A DNA stretch of 39,998 bases, taken from Streptosporangiaceae bacterium. GTDB lineage: Bacteria > Actinomycetota > Actinomycetes > Streptosporangiales > Streptosporangiaceae. This document shows, piece after piece, positions 18,320 to 25,386 of the stretch. Position numbers and translations under genes: made by a program. Where the stretch lies: the NCBI GenBank assembly GCA_019239975.1, contig JAFAZE010000094.1, positions 1 to 39,998 of the forward strand. The letters run 5' to 3'. Below the pieces are notes generated by a model. That model had not been told where the DNA came from and did no database searches. It was given only the letters and a program-made list of their open reading frames with translations. The stretch's first letter is position 1, and every line of letters starts with the position of its first letter.

Positions 18320-18348
18320 TCTATATGAACCCGCGTCCTCAGGTTCAA
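18320..18348 (-). promoter_or_regulatory. Promoter of rplJL
   Basis: On the minus strand TTGAAC and TATAGA are separated by exactly 17 bases in an AT-richer patch between rplA and rplJ. Both hexamers keep the TTGA and TATA cores of housekeeping promoters. The opposite strand of this site reads like a tRNA T-loop (GGTTCAAATCC), but no tRNA can be folded around it. It would make rplJL a unit separate from rplKA. Confidence 0.6.
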
Positions 18349-18367
18349 ATCCACTGGGGCGACCGAC

Positions 18368-18420
18368 CATGATCATGGGCCAAAAGGCCCCAGAGAGGTG
18401 CACTTTGGCCCGTGATCATG
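18368..18420 (-). terminator. Hairpin after rplA with CATGATC arms
   Basis: Arms CATGATCATGGGCCAAA and TTTGGCCCGTGATCATG pair over 17 bases with a single G-T pair and a 19-base loop. The hairpin begins 20 bases after the rplA stop and lies just upstream of the rplJL promoter, so it probably terminates nusG-rplK-rplA transcripts. The outer arms are shared with other intergenic hairpins in this window. It could therefore be a copy of a dispersed element acting as a terminator. Confidence 0.55.
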
Positions 18421-18439
18421 AAAGTGCGAGCGCCAGCGG

Positions 18440-19162
18440 TCAGGCGGCGGAGTCGGCCGCCTCTTCGGTCAGGCCGCGGGTCTTGTTCGGGTCGACCGGG
18501 ATGCCGGGACCCATCGTCGTGGTGAACGTGACCTTCTTCAGGTACCGGCCCTTGGCCGCGGCGGGCTTGAGCCTGATCACCTCGTCGAGCGCCGCGGCGT
18601 AGTTCTCCAGCAGCGCCCTGTTCGGGAACGAGGCCTTGCCGATCACGAAATGCAGGTTGCCGTGCCGGTCGGTGCGGAACTCGATCTTGCCGCCCTTGAT
18701 CTCGGTGACGGCCCTGCCGACGTCCGGGGTGACGGTGCCCGTCTTGGGATTGGGCATCAGGCCGCGCGGGCCCAGCACCCGGCCCAGGCGGCCGACCTTG
18801 CCCATCAGGTCCGGGGTGGCCACCACGGCGTCGAAGTCCAGGAAGCCGCCCTGGATGCGCTCGATGAGGTCGTCGGACCCGACGTAGTCGGCTCCGGCCG
18901 CCGTGGCGTCCTCGGCCCGGTCGCCGGTGGCGAACACCAGGACGCGGGCGGTCTTGCCGGTGCCGTTCGGCAGGTTCACGGTGCCGCGCACCATCTGGTC
19001 CTGCTTGCGGGGGTCGACGCCGAGCCTCAGCGCCACCTCGACCGTCGGGTCGAACTTGGTGACCTGCGCGTTCTTCGCCAGATCCACGGCCTCGGCCGGG
19101 CTGTACAGCCGCTCCCTGTCGATCCGGCCGGCGGCGTCGCGGTAACTCTTGCTGCGCTTCAT
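18440..19162 (-). CDS. rplA: 50S ribosomal protein L1
   Basis: L1 forms the mobile stalk at the E site and binds 23S rRNA. In several bacteria it represses rplKA. The 240-residue product begins [20 protein letters not shown] and contains the signature region [20 protein letters not shown] and [16 protein letters not shown]. Length is normal. It is 89 bases downstream of rplK and is followed by a strong hairpin. Confidence 0.96.
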   Translation of the reverse strand: MKRSKSYRDAAGRIDRERLYSPAEAVDLAKNAQVTKFDPTVEVALRLGVDPRKQDQMVRGTVNLPNGTGKTARVLVFATGDRAEDATAAGADYVGSDDLIERIQGGFLDFDAVVATPDLMGKVGRLGRVLGPRGLMPNPKTGTVTPDVGRAVTEIKGGKIEFRTDRHGNLHFVIGKASFPNRALLENYAAALDEVIRLKPAAAKGRYLKKVTFTTTMGPGIPVDPNKTRGLTEEAADSAA

Positions 19163-19251
19163 CTGTCATCTCCCGGGTGCGGAAGTTCGTGGTCGTCGGG
19201 GCAGCGCGCTGACCCTGCCACTTGCGTTCGAATATACGGGTTCTAAAGCGG

Positions 19252-19686
19252 TCAGCCCTCGACCTTTATTCCCATGGACCGGGCGGTGCCCGCGATGATC
19301 TTCTCCGCGGCCTCGATCGTGGTCGCGTTCAGGTCGGGCATCTTGGTCTGGGCGATCTCGCGCACCTGCGCCGCGGTGACCGTGCCGACCTTGGTCTTGT
19401 GCGGCTCGGCGCTGCCCTTGTCCACACCCGCGGCCTTCTTGATCAGTTCGGGAGCGGGCGGGGTCTTGGTGATGAACGTGAAGGTGCGGTCCTCGTAGAT
19501 GGAGATCTCGACCGGGATGATGTTGCCGCGCTGTCCGTCGGTCGCCGCGTTGTACTGCTTCACGAACTCCATGATGTTGACGCCGTGCGGGCCGAGCGCG
19601 GTGCCGACCGGCGGGGCCGGGGTGGCCTGGCCTGCCGGCAGCTGTACCTTGACGACGGCGCTGAGCTTCTTCCTTCTTGGCGGCAT
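19252..19686 (-). CDS. rplK: 50S ribosomal protein L11
   Basis: L11 builds the GTPase-associated centre with 23S helices 43/44 and is the thiostrepton target region. The 144-residue product begins [20 protein letters not shown] and keeps the proline-rich drug-site helix [14 protein letters not shown] and the C-terminal RNA-binding block [14 protein letters not shown]. The frame is open upstream into nusG. The ATG at 19686 fits the family start and lies 32 bases after nusG. The 89-base gap to rplA holds an isolated TATATT but no matching -35 box. Confidence 0.96.
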   Translation of the reverse strand: MPPRRKKLSAVVKVQLPAGQATPAPPVGTALGPHGVNIMEFVKQYNAATDGQRGNIIPVEISIYEDRTFTFITKTPPAPELIKKAAGVDKGSAEPHKTKVGTVTAAQVREIAQTKMPDLNATTIEAAEKIIAGTARSMGIKVEG

Positions 19687-19718
19687 CCTTGTACCTCTCG
19701 TAAGGCCTGGCGGCCCTG

Positions 19719-20594
19719 TCAGATCTTCGCGACCTGGTCGAATGACAGCTCGACGGGCGTCTCGCGGCCGAAGATCGACACGAGCACCTTGAGCTTCTGC
19801 GTGACGGGGTTGACCTCGTTCACGGTCGCCGGAAGCGTCGCGAACGGTCCATCCATAACGGTAACCGACTCGCCGACCTCGAAGTCCGGCGTCGCGACCT
19901 TCGCGGTCTCCGCCTGCTTGGCGCCCTCGGCCGGCTCCGGCGCCAGCAGCGCCCCCACCTCGCCGAGCGGGAGCGGCGACGGCCGGCTCGACAGGCCCAC
20001 AAACCCGGTGACGCCCGGGGTATTCCTGACCACGGCCCACGACTCGTCGGTCAGGTCCATCCGCACGAGGATGTACCCGGGCAGCACCTTCTCGTTGACC
20101 TGCTGCTTCTTGCCGCCCTTGATCTCGGTCACCTGGTGCGTCGGCACCTCGATCTGGAAGATGTAGTCCTCCATGTTGAGCGACTGGATGCGGCTCTCGA
20201 GGTTGGTCTTCACCCGGTTCTCGTATCCGGCGTAGGAGTGCACGACGTACCAGTCACCGGGGAGCATGCGAAGCTCCCGCATGAACTCCTCGGCATGGTC
20301 GACACCGGCCTCGGCCTCGGCACCCGCGTCCGCCTCGGCGCCGGTGCCGGCCGCGCCCTCAGCGTCGGCCTCGGCACCGGCCGCGCCCTCAGCGTCGGCC
20401 TCGGCACCGGCCGCGCCGCCCCCGGGGATGTCGGCGGCGTCGGCGGCTCCGGCCGCGGCCTCCTCCAGGGTGCCCTCGGGCTCTTCGTTCTGGTCGGTCA
20501 CGTCGGCCTCCCCATCCGCTACGCCGGTAGCCGGGGACGCTCCGTCCTCAGCTACGGAGTCGTCCACGTGCAGTTGGGACTCGGACACGGTCAC
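19719..20594 (-). CDS. nusG: Transcription termination/antitermination protein NusG with long acidic N-terminus
   Basis: NusG binds RNA polymerase, couples it to the ribosome through S10 and modulates termination. The 291-residue product has the NGN domain from about residue 114 ([19 protein letters not shown]) and a KOW domain from about residue 237 ([20 protein letters not shown]). The first ~110 residues are an Ala/Glu/Asp/Gly-rich, presumably disordered extension. It includes two perfect copies of the ten-residue unit [10 protein letters not shown] encoded by a 30-base tandem repeat (about 20345-20410). Actinobacterial NusG often has an acidic N-terminus, but the DNA repeat marks recent expansion. 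The GTG at 20594 was used; a GTG two codons later is possible. Confidence 0.94.
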   Translation of the reverse strand: MTVSESQLHVDDSVAEDGASPATGVADGEADVTDQNEEPEGTLEEAAAGAADAADIPGGGAAGAEADAEGAAGAEADAEGAAGTGAEADAGAEAEAGVDHAEEFMRELRMLPGDWYVVHSYAGYENRVKTNLESRIQSLNMEDYIFQIEVPTHQVTEIKGGKKQQVNEKVLPGYILVRMDLTDESWAVVRNTPGVTGFVGLSSRPSPLPLGEVGALLAPEPAEGAKQAETAKVATPDFEVGESVTVMDGPFATLPATVNEVNPVTQKLKVLVSIFGRETPVELSFDQVAKI

Positions 20595-20601
20595 TCTCTC
20601 T

Positions 20602-20660
20602 ATCTCTATGTGGCATCTCTATGTGCGGCATCTCTACGTGCGGCGCACTCCATGTGCGGC
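20602..20660 (-). repeat. 15-bp tandem repeat upstream of nusG
   Basis: Three to four degenerate copies of a 15-base unit (plus strand ATCTCTATGTGCGGC) end eight bases before the nusG GTG. Copy lengths are 13, 15, 15 and 16. On the nusG strand the unit carries GAGAT and runs into ATAGAGAGA directly before the start, the only candidate ribosome-binding region. The repeat therefore makes up the nusG translation-initiation region. Confidence 0.7.
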
Positions 20661-20763
20661 GCACCGGCTCGCGGTTCGCTGGGACGGAGCCCCGCGGCGT
20701 GCCGGCGCGCCCGCGACCCGATGGTCATGCTGCCACGCTGCGTGCGCGGCCGGCCGACCGGGT

Positions 20764-20813
20764 GGGCCGGGCGCGCCCGGCCCAGGCTGGGACGGTGGCC
20801 CGGCCCAGGCTGG
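20764..20813 (-). repeat. Palindrome and direct repeat between secE and nusG
   Basis: A perfect 20-base palindrome (20764-20783) overlaps the first of two 15-base direct copies of CCCGGCCCAGGCTGG (20776-20790 and 20799-20813). The second copy abuts the secE stop. The palindrome can form a very stable RNA hairpin in the 219-base secE-nusG gap and may partly terminate secE transcripts. Confidence 0.55.
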
Positions 20814-21059
20814 TCAGCCGAAGATCGCAAAGAACAGCTTGGTGAACCCGTAGTCCAGGCTCGTCACGATGACGGTCATGATGATCACGAAAGTCAGCGC
20901 CACGACGGTGTAGGTCACGAGCTCCTTGCGGGTCGGCCAGATGACCTTCCGGAGCTCGGCCGCGACCTGCCGCACGAACAGCGCGGGAGTCGTTCTCTCC
21001 CGCTTGGCGGCACGCCCGGCTCTTCGCTCCGCGCTCTGGCCTCGCGTCTGAGTAGCCAT
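20814..21059 (-). CDS. secE: Protein translocase subunit SecE
   Basis: SecE is the small essential subunit that clamps the SecY channel in the cytoplasmic membrane. The 81-residue product has a basic N-terminus (MATQTRGQSAERRAGRAAKR), the conserved amphipathic helix ELRKVIWPTRKELVTYT and one transmembrane segment, VVALTFVIIMTVIVTSLDYG. It is the single-span form usual for Gram-positive bacteria. It sits between tRNA-Trp and nusG, the standard actinobacterial order. Confidence 0.95.
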   Translation of the reverse strand: MATQTRGQSAERRAGRAAKRERTTPALFVRQVAAELRKVIWPTRKELVTYTVVALTFVIIMTVIVTSLDYGFTKLFFAIFG

Positions 21060-21123
21060 GTCCTCACCTGTACAGCACTGAACGGTTCACCGGCTCGCGC
21101 GGGCCGCCGCCGGACCACACTCG

Positions 21124-21197
21124 CAGGGCAGGAGGGACTCGAACCCCCAACCACCGGTTTTGGAGACCGGGACTCTAGCCAATTGAGCTACTGCCCT
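21124..21197 (-). tRNA. tRNA-Trp (anticodon CCA)
   Basis: The minus strand folds into a cloverleaf. The acceptor is AGGGCAG/CTGCCCT, the D-stem GCTC/GAGT, the anticodon stem CCGGT/ACCGG with loop CTCCAAA, and the T-loop TTCGAGT. The anticodon is CCA (Trp). The discriminator base is G and CCA is not encoded. Length is 74 bases. It lies 64 bases upstream of secE. Confidence 0.96.
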
Positions 21198-21214
21198 CCG
21201 ATTTCAACCACCAG

Positions 21215-21245
21215 AGTGTACGTCCCAGAGCACCCTCCCGTCGAA
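21215..21245 (-). promoter_or_regulatory. Possible promoter of tRNA-Trp
   Basis: TACACT on the minus strand ends 17 bases before the mature tRNA 5' end. TTCGAC lies 19 bases further upstream as a weak -35. The -10 spacing to the tRNA is right for transcription start just ahead of it. The -35 spacing is long, so confidence is moderate. Confidence 0.45.
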
Positions 21246-21321
21246 CCGCGCCGCAATACGCAGGAAAACGGCCCGGAAAACGGTGCGCTGACTACTCCCG
21301 GTAGATGCCACCATAGACGTC

Positions 21322-22527
21322 ATGCCCACTTCGAGAATCTCCGCACGCGTCGCCGCGATCTCCGAGTCCGCCACCCTGGCCGTCGACGCCAAGGCCAAGG
21401 CGCTCAAGGCGGCCGGGCGGCCCGTCATCGGGTTCGGCGCGGGCGAGCCCGACTTCCCCACGCCGGACTACATCGTCGAGGCGGCGCAGCGCGCCTGCGC
21501 CGAGCCCCGGTTCCACAAGTACACCCCGGCCGCCGGGCTGCCCGAGCTGCGGCAGGCCATCGCCGCGAAGACCGCGCGCGATTCGGGCTATTCGGTGCAG
21601 GCCAGCCAGGTGCTCGTCACCAACGGCGGCAAGCAGGCCGTCTACGAGGTGTTCGCCGCCCTCCTCGACCCGGGCGACGAGGTGCTGGTGCCCGCCCCGT
21701 ACTGGACCACGTACCCGGAGTCGATCGGTCTCGCGGGCGGTATCACACGTCCCGTTCTGACCGATGAAAGCAGCGGGTACCTGGCATCGGTGGGCCAGCT
21801 CGAGGCGGCCAGCACCGAGAAGACCAAGGTTCTGCTCTTCGTCTCGCCGTCCAACCCCACGGGCGCCGTGTACCCGCCCGGGCAGGTGCGCGAGATCGGC
21901 CGCTGGGCGGCCGAGCACGGCCTGTGGGTGGTGACCGACGAGATCTACGAGCATCTCGTGTACGGCGGCGCCACGTTCTCCTCGGTCCCGGTCGAGGTGC
22001 CGGAGCTGGCCGACCGCTGCGTGGTGCTGAACGGCGTGGCGAAGACGTACGCGATGACCGGGTGGCGGGTCGGGTGGCTGATCGGGCCGCAGGACGTCGT
22101 CAAGGCCGCCGCCAACCTGCAGTCGCACGCGACGTCGAACGTGTCCAATGTCGCGCAGGCGGCGGCCCTGGCCGCGGTCTCCGGTGACCTGTCCGCGGTC
22201 GCCGTGATGCGCGAGGCGTTCGACCGGCGCAGGCAGACGATGACCAGGATGCTGAACGAGATCCCCGGCGTGGTCTGCCCCGAGCCGCGTGGCGCGTTCT
22301 ACTGCTACCCGAGCGTCAAGGCGGTGCTCGGCAAGGAGATCGCCGGGCGGCGCCCGCGGTCGTCCTCGGAGCTGGCCAGCCTGATCCTGGACGAGGCGGA
22401 AGTTGCCGTGGTTCCCGGCGAGGCGTTCGGCACGCCCGGGTACTTCCGGCTCTCCTACGCGCTCGGCGACGCCGACCTGGAGGAGGGCGTCGCCCGGATA
22501 GGCAAGCTGCTCGCCGAGGCCAGGTAG
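21322..22527 (+). CDS. Pyridoxal-phosphate aminotransferase, aspartate aminotransferase type
   Basis: This is a class I/II aminotransferase of the AspC/PatA-like subgroup, probably exchanging amino groups between aspartate and 2-oxoglutarate. Substrate range cannot be read from sequence. The 401-residue product shows the N-terminal [13 protein letters not shown], the PLP-ring contacts NPTG (178-181, [10 protein letters not shown]) and TDEIYE (205-210), the Schiff-base lysine Lys241 in [14 protein letters not shown], and the C-terminal substrate-binding Arg in GYFRLSYA. It lies divergent from tRNA-Trp, 124 bases away, and 19 bases before the deaminase gene. The same neighbourhood (aminotransferase between add and secE) is known in Streptomyces. 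Confidence 0.92.
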   Translation: MPTSRISARVAAISESATLAVDAKAKALKAAGRPVIGFGAGEPDFPTPDYIVEAAQRACAEPRFHKYTPAAGLPELRQAIAAKTARDSGYSVQASQVLVTNGGKQAVYEVFAALLDPGDEVLVPAPYWTTYPESIGLAGGITRPVLTDESSGYLASVGQLEAASTEKTKVLLFVSPSNPTGAVYPPGQVREIGRWAAEHGLWVVTDEIYEHLVYGGATFSSVPVEVPELADRCVVLNGVAKTYAMTGWRVGWLIGPQDVVKAAANLQSHATSNVSNVAQAAALAAVSGDLSAVAVMREAFDRRRQTMTRMLNEIPGVVCPEPRGAFYCYPSVKAVLGKEIAGRRPRSSSELASLILDEAEVAVVPGEAFGTPGYFRLSYALGDADLEEGVARIGKLLAEAR

Positions 22528-22546
22528 CGGTCCGCAACAATAGGGG

Positions 22547-23827
22547 ATGCCCCGGCCGCTCAGCACGCTCCCGAAAGCGCACCTGCACCTGCACCTCACC
22601 GGGGCGATGCGCCACTCGACCATGGTCGAGCTGGCGCGCGAGCATGCCATCAGCCTGCCGCCCGCGCTCACCGAGGACTGGCCGCCGCAGCTGAGCGGCA
22701 CCGACGAGCGCGGATGGTTCAGGTTCCAGCGGCTGTACGACGTCGCCCGTTCGGTGCTGCGCCGTCCCGTGGACGTGCACCGGCTGCTGCGCGAGGCCGC
22801 CGAGGACGAGGCGGCGGAGGGATCGGGCTGGCTGGAGATCCAGGCCGACCCCTCCGGGTTCGAGCGGCGGTTCGGCGGCATCACCCCGTTCCTCGAGCTG
22901 GTGCTCGCGGCGGCCGGGGCGGCGGCCGCGGCGACCGGGACCGGGATCGCGGTCATCGTCGCGGCGAACCGCACCCGGCATCCGCTCGACGCCCGCACGC
23001 TCGCCCGGCTCGCGGCGCAGTACGCCGGGCACGGGGTCACCGGCTTCGGTCTGTCCAACGACGAGCGGCGGGGGGCCGCCGGGGATTTCGCGCCCGCGTT
23101 CCGCATCGCCGAACGGGCCGGGCTGCTGCTCGTGCCGCACGGCGGCGAGCTGTGCGGCCCCGGCAGCGTCGCGGCCTGCCTGGACGACCTGCACGCCGAC
23201 CGGATCGGGCACGGCGTGCACGCCGTCGAGGATCCCGCGCTCGTCAAGCGGCTCGCCGCCGAGGCCGTCACGCTCGAGGTCTGCCCGTCGTCCAACGTGG
23301 CGCTCGGCATCGCCGCCGGCCCGGAAAAGGTACCGCTGCGGCAGCTTTTCGAGGCCGGCGTGCCGGTCGCGCTCGGCGCGGATGACCCGCTGCTGTTCGG
23401 CCCGCGGCTGACCGCGCAGTACGAGATCGCGCGGCTGGACCACGGGTTCTCCGACGCCGAACTGGCCGAGCTCGCCCGCATGTCGGTGCGGGCATCGGCC
23501 GCGCCCCCCGGGGTCCGCACCCGGCTGCTGGCCGGCATCGAGGCCTGGCTCTCTTTATCTGACGGAACGAGCGGTGCGCCGCCCGCTGCCCAGCGCACGC
23601 CCTCACGCGGTGGCCGCCCTCACGCGGCGCCCGCCCTCAGACGGTGCCCGCCCCCACACGATGCCCGCCCTCAGACGGTGCCCGCCCTCAGACGGTGCCC
23701 GCCCTCGCCCAGCGCCATCCGGTACCCGCGCTCGCCCTCGCCAGCGCCCGTGCCCCGGGACAGCGCACGTCCCGGTACCCGCGCTCGGCCCCAACCGTGT
23801 TACTTGTGGGGAATGTGGCGTCACTGA
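22547..23827 (+). CDS. Adenosine deaminase-family protein with repeat-derived C-terminal tail
   Basis: This is a zinc amidohydrolase of the adenosine/adenine deaminase family, cytosolic, in purine salvage. Metal ligands are His14 and His16 (KAHLHLHLTGAM). The catalytic glutamate is Glu201 in HGGE (198-201), followed by GHG (221-223) and ADDP (278-281). The residue before the HxH motif is His rather than the usual acidic residue, a feature I recall from a Streptomyces subgroup, so adenosine as substrate is not certain. The conserved domain ends near residue 335. Residues 345-426 are Pro/Arg/Ala-rich and partly encoded by six copies of a 17-base repeat. Because 17 is not a multiple of three, the tail is probably neutral read-through. 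The ATG follows AGGGG directly. Confidence 0.88.
   Translation: MPRPLSTLPKAHLHLHLTGAMRHSTMVELAREHAISLPPALTEDWPPQLSGTDERGWFRFQRLYDVARSVLRRPVDVHRLLREAAEDEAAEGSGWLEIQADPSGFERRFGGITPFLELVLAAAGAAAAATGTGIAVIVAANRTRHPLDARTLARLAAQYAGHGVTGFGLSNDERRGAAGDFAPAFRIAERAGLLLVPHGGELCGPGSVAACLDDLHADRIGHGVHAVEDPALVKRLAAEAVTLEVCPSSNVALGIAAGPEKVPLRQLFEAGVPVALGADDPLLFGPRLTAQYEIARLDHGFSDAELAELARMSVRASAAPPGVRTRLLAGIEAWLSLSDGTSGAPPAAQRTPSRGGRPHAAPALRRCPPPHDARPQTVPALRRCPPSPSAIRYPRSPSPAPVPRDSARPGTRARPQPCYLWGMWRH
23600..23701 (+). repeat. 17-bp minisatellite, six copies, inside the add tail
   Basis: Six contiguous 17-base units of the form CCCTCAGACGGTGCCCG run from 23600 to 23701. Units 3, 5 and 6 are identical; the others differ at a few bases. 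The unit length rotates the reading frame each copy, so three copies encode a 17-residue peptide period (ALRRCPPPHDARPQTVP). The array starts soon after the last conserved deaminase residue. Confidence 0.85.
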
Positions 23828-23890
23828 TGATGGATGGCCGAAGGCATCCGGCCAAATCGACGGCTGAAGACCGGAATCCGGCCCGGCGTT

Positions 23891-24056
23891 TCCACGATGG
23901 CGCGGCCCGGAACGGGTGGTGGAAGCCAAGGTGCCGCCGGCGACCCCTCGTTTCCACGACGCCTTTGCCTCAACCACCATGGTGGACGTTAAGGTGCCGC
24001 CAGCGACCCCTCGTTTCCACGACACGCGGTCGACGAACGCGGTGGTGGAAACTTAG
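23891..24056. repeat. 63-bp period repeat with TTTCCAC/GTGGAAA arms
   Basis: A 33-base direct repeat differing at one base occupies 23928-23960 and 23991-24023 (start AAGGTGCCGCC, end CGTTTCCACGAC). Each copy ends in TTTCCAC and is followed by GGTGGA or GTGGTGGAAA, so arms of opposite polarity alternate. A third TTTCCACGATGG lies at about 23889. The block can form several competing stem-loops. It lies in the 590-base gap downstream of add, where no gene was recognised. Confidence 0.7.
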
Positions 24057-24150
24057 GGCCTGCACGCGTCTCTCAGGCACCTTTGCGCTGCAACAGCCCG
24101 TCGCTCTTCGCATCTGAGCCCGGCCGCCCTCCTCCGGCGCCCGGGGCAAT

Positions 24151-24205
24151 GGGGCCGCTGGCGCATTTGGCCCCGCCCAGTGGGGCCGTTGGCGCCAGCG
24201 GCCCC
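24151..24205. repeat. Nested inverted repeat in add-ABC gap
   Basis: Arms GGGGCCGCTGGCGC (24151-24164) and GCGCCAGCGGCCCC (24192-24205) are perfectly complementary over 14 bases. A second inverted pair, GGCCCC/GGGGCC, lies inside the loop. The element could act as a two-way transcription stop between add and the ABC genes. It contains no coding signal. Confidence 0.55.
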
Positions 24206-24266
24206 GCACGCTCCCCAGCGTCTCCTGCGTGCGCGGTCCGCCGTTGCGGGCGGCGGAGCATCTCTA

Positions 24267-24294
24267 TGGTGATATGTAGTATGGCTGCTATCTT
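24267..24294 (+). promoter_or_regulatory. Possible promoter of the ABC-exporter operon
   Basis: This is the only AT-rich patch of the gap. TGGTGA and TATCTT are separated by 16 bases, and an alternative -10, TAGTAT, lies at 24277-24282. A GATA...TATC pair (24271-24274 and 24288-24291) could be an operator half-site pair, for instance for the Xre-type regulator encoded downstream. The assignment is tentative. Confidence 0.35.
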
Positions 24295-24308
24295 ATGGAG
24301 GAGCCGCC

Positions 24309-24417
24309 GGACGGAGGTTGAGGGGGGCAACGGAGGTTGAGGGGGCAACGGAGGTTGAGAGGGCAACGGAGGTTGAGAGGGCAACGGAGGGTGAGAGGCA
24401 ACGGAGGGTGAGAGGGC
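24309..24417 (+). repeat. 18-bp tandem repeat carrying GGAGG, abutting the ABC start codon
   Basis: Six copies of an 18-base unit (CAACGGAGGTTGAGAGGG) run without interruption up to the ATG at 24418. Copy lengths are 18 except for a longer first and a 17-base fifth copy. Every unit contains GGAGG or GGAGGG, a consensus Shine-Dalgarno sequence, and the last unit supplies the actual ribosome-binding site (GAGAGGGC-ATG). Copy-number change would alter leader length and ribosome-binding-site number without touching the protein. Confidence 0.85.
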
Positions 24418-25386
24418 ATGGGTGTGCTGAGGGTGCTGAGCGAGCCGCCGGCCGCCGATGCCGAGGCGGAGGCGCCGGTGATCGACGTTCGCGGGCTGCA
24501 CATGCGGTATGGGACGACGGACGTGCTCGCCGGGGTCGGGTTCGACGCGCGCCGCGGCGAGGTGCTCGTCCTGCTGGGGCCGAACGGCGCGGGCAAGACC
24601 ACCACGATCGAGATCCTCGAGGGTTTCCGGACGCGGTCGGCCGGCGAGGTCAGCGTGCTCGGGGTCGACCCGGCGGCGGGAGATGAGCGCTGGCGCGCCC
24701 GGCTCGGCGTCGTGCTGCAGTCGTGGCGCGACCACGGCCGGTGGAAGGTCCGGGAGCTGCTGCACGACCTGGGCAGGTACTACGCGCCGTACTCCACCCC
24801 GGAGCGCAGGCGCCCGCTGGATACGGATGAGCTGATCGACATGGTCGGGCTCCGCGAACAGGCGAGCCAGAAGATCTCGTCGCTGTCCGGCGGGCAGCGC
24901 CGCCGGCTGGACGTCGCGGTCGGCATCGTCGGGCGGCCCGAGGTGCTGTTCCTCGACGAGCCCACGGCCGGTTTCGACCCGCAGGCACGGCGCGACTTTC
25001 ACGACGTCGTGCACCGCCTCTCCGACATGGAGGACGTCACGATCCTGCTCACCACGCACGATCTGGACGAGGCCGAAAAGCTCGCCGACCGCATCCTGAT
25101 ACTGGCCGGCGGCCGGATCGTCGCCGACGGCAGCGCCGACCAGCTCGCCCGGCAGGTGTCCGGTCAGGCCCAGGTGCGCTGGAGCCGGGGCGGTGAGCAC
25201 TACGTGCACTCCACCGGCGACGCCACGCGGTTCGTCAGGGAACTGCTCGCGCAGCACGGCGAGGAGGTCGCCGACCTGGAGGTACGCCGGGCGAGCCTGG
25301 AGGACACCTACATGGCGCTGGTCCGGCGGCACGAGGAAGGCCGGGACCCGGCGGCGGGGGCCGAGTTCGGGGAGGCGGCCCGGTGA
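24418..25386 (+). CDS. ABC transporter ATP-binding protein (exporter, DrrA type)
   Basis: This is the cytoplasmic ATPase of a two-gene ABC-2 exporter. The 322-residue product shows Walker A GPNGAGKTT (54-62), signature LSGGQ (156-160), Walker B VLFLDE (176-181) and the H-loop His214 in LTTHDLDEA. The extra C-terminal region (about 235-310) resembles the domain common in drug-resistance ATPases such as DrrA. Substrate is unknown. The ATG at 24418 directly follows an 18-base tandem repeat, and its stop overlaps the permease GTG by four bases. Together with a small regulator it forms a compact operon. Confidence 0.92.
   Translation: MGVLRVLSEPPAADAEAEAPVIDVRGLHMRYGTTDVLAGVGFDARRGEVLVLLGPNGAGKTTTIEILEGFRTRSAGEVSVLGVDPAAGDERWRARLGVVLQSWRDHGRWKVRELLHDLGRYYAPYSTPERRRPLDTDELIDMVGLREQASQKISSLSGGQRRRLDVAVGIVGRPEVLFLDEPTAGFDPQARRDFHDVVHRLSDMEDVTILLTTHDLDEAEKLADRILILAGGRIVADGSADQLARQVSGQAQVRWSRGGEHYVHSTGDATRFVRELLAQHGEEVADLEVRRASLEDTYMALVRRHEEGRDPAAGAEFGEAAR

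Noticed and set aside
18325..18362. tRNA-like 3' end (GGTTCAAATCC) on the plus strand, suggesting a tRNA or a tRNA remnant/attachment site
   Set aside because: The T-stem pairs over only two bases and no acceptor, D or anticodon arm can be built. The opposite strand is better explained as the -35 box of the rplJL promoter.
21292..23598. Long open frame (about 768 codons) antisense to the aminotransferase and deaminase genes
   Set aside because: It spans two well-supported sense genes and their gap, and its composition is that of a shadow frame.
24295..24321. Eight-codon frame (ATG GAG GAG ... TGA) before the ABC genes, as a possible leader peptide
   Set aside because: It has no ribosome-binding site of its own and runs into the first repeat unit; too short to support.
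24309..24417. CRISPR array
   Set aside because: Units are contiguous with no spacers and no cas gene is present; it is a simple tandem repeat.
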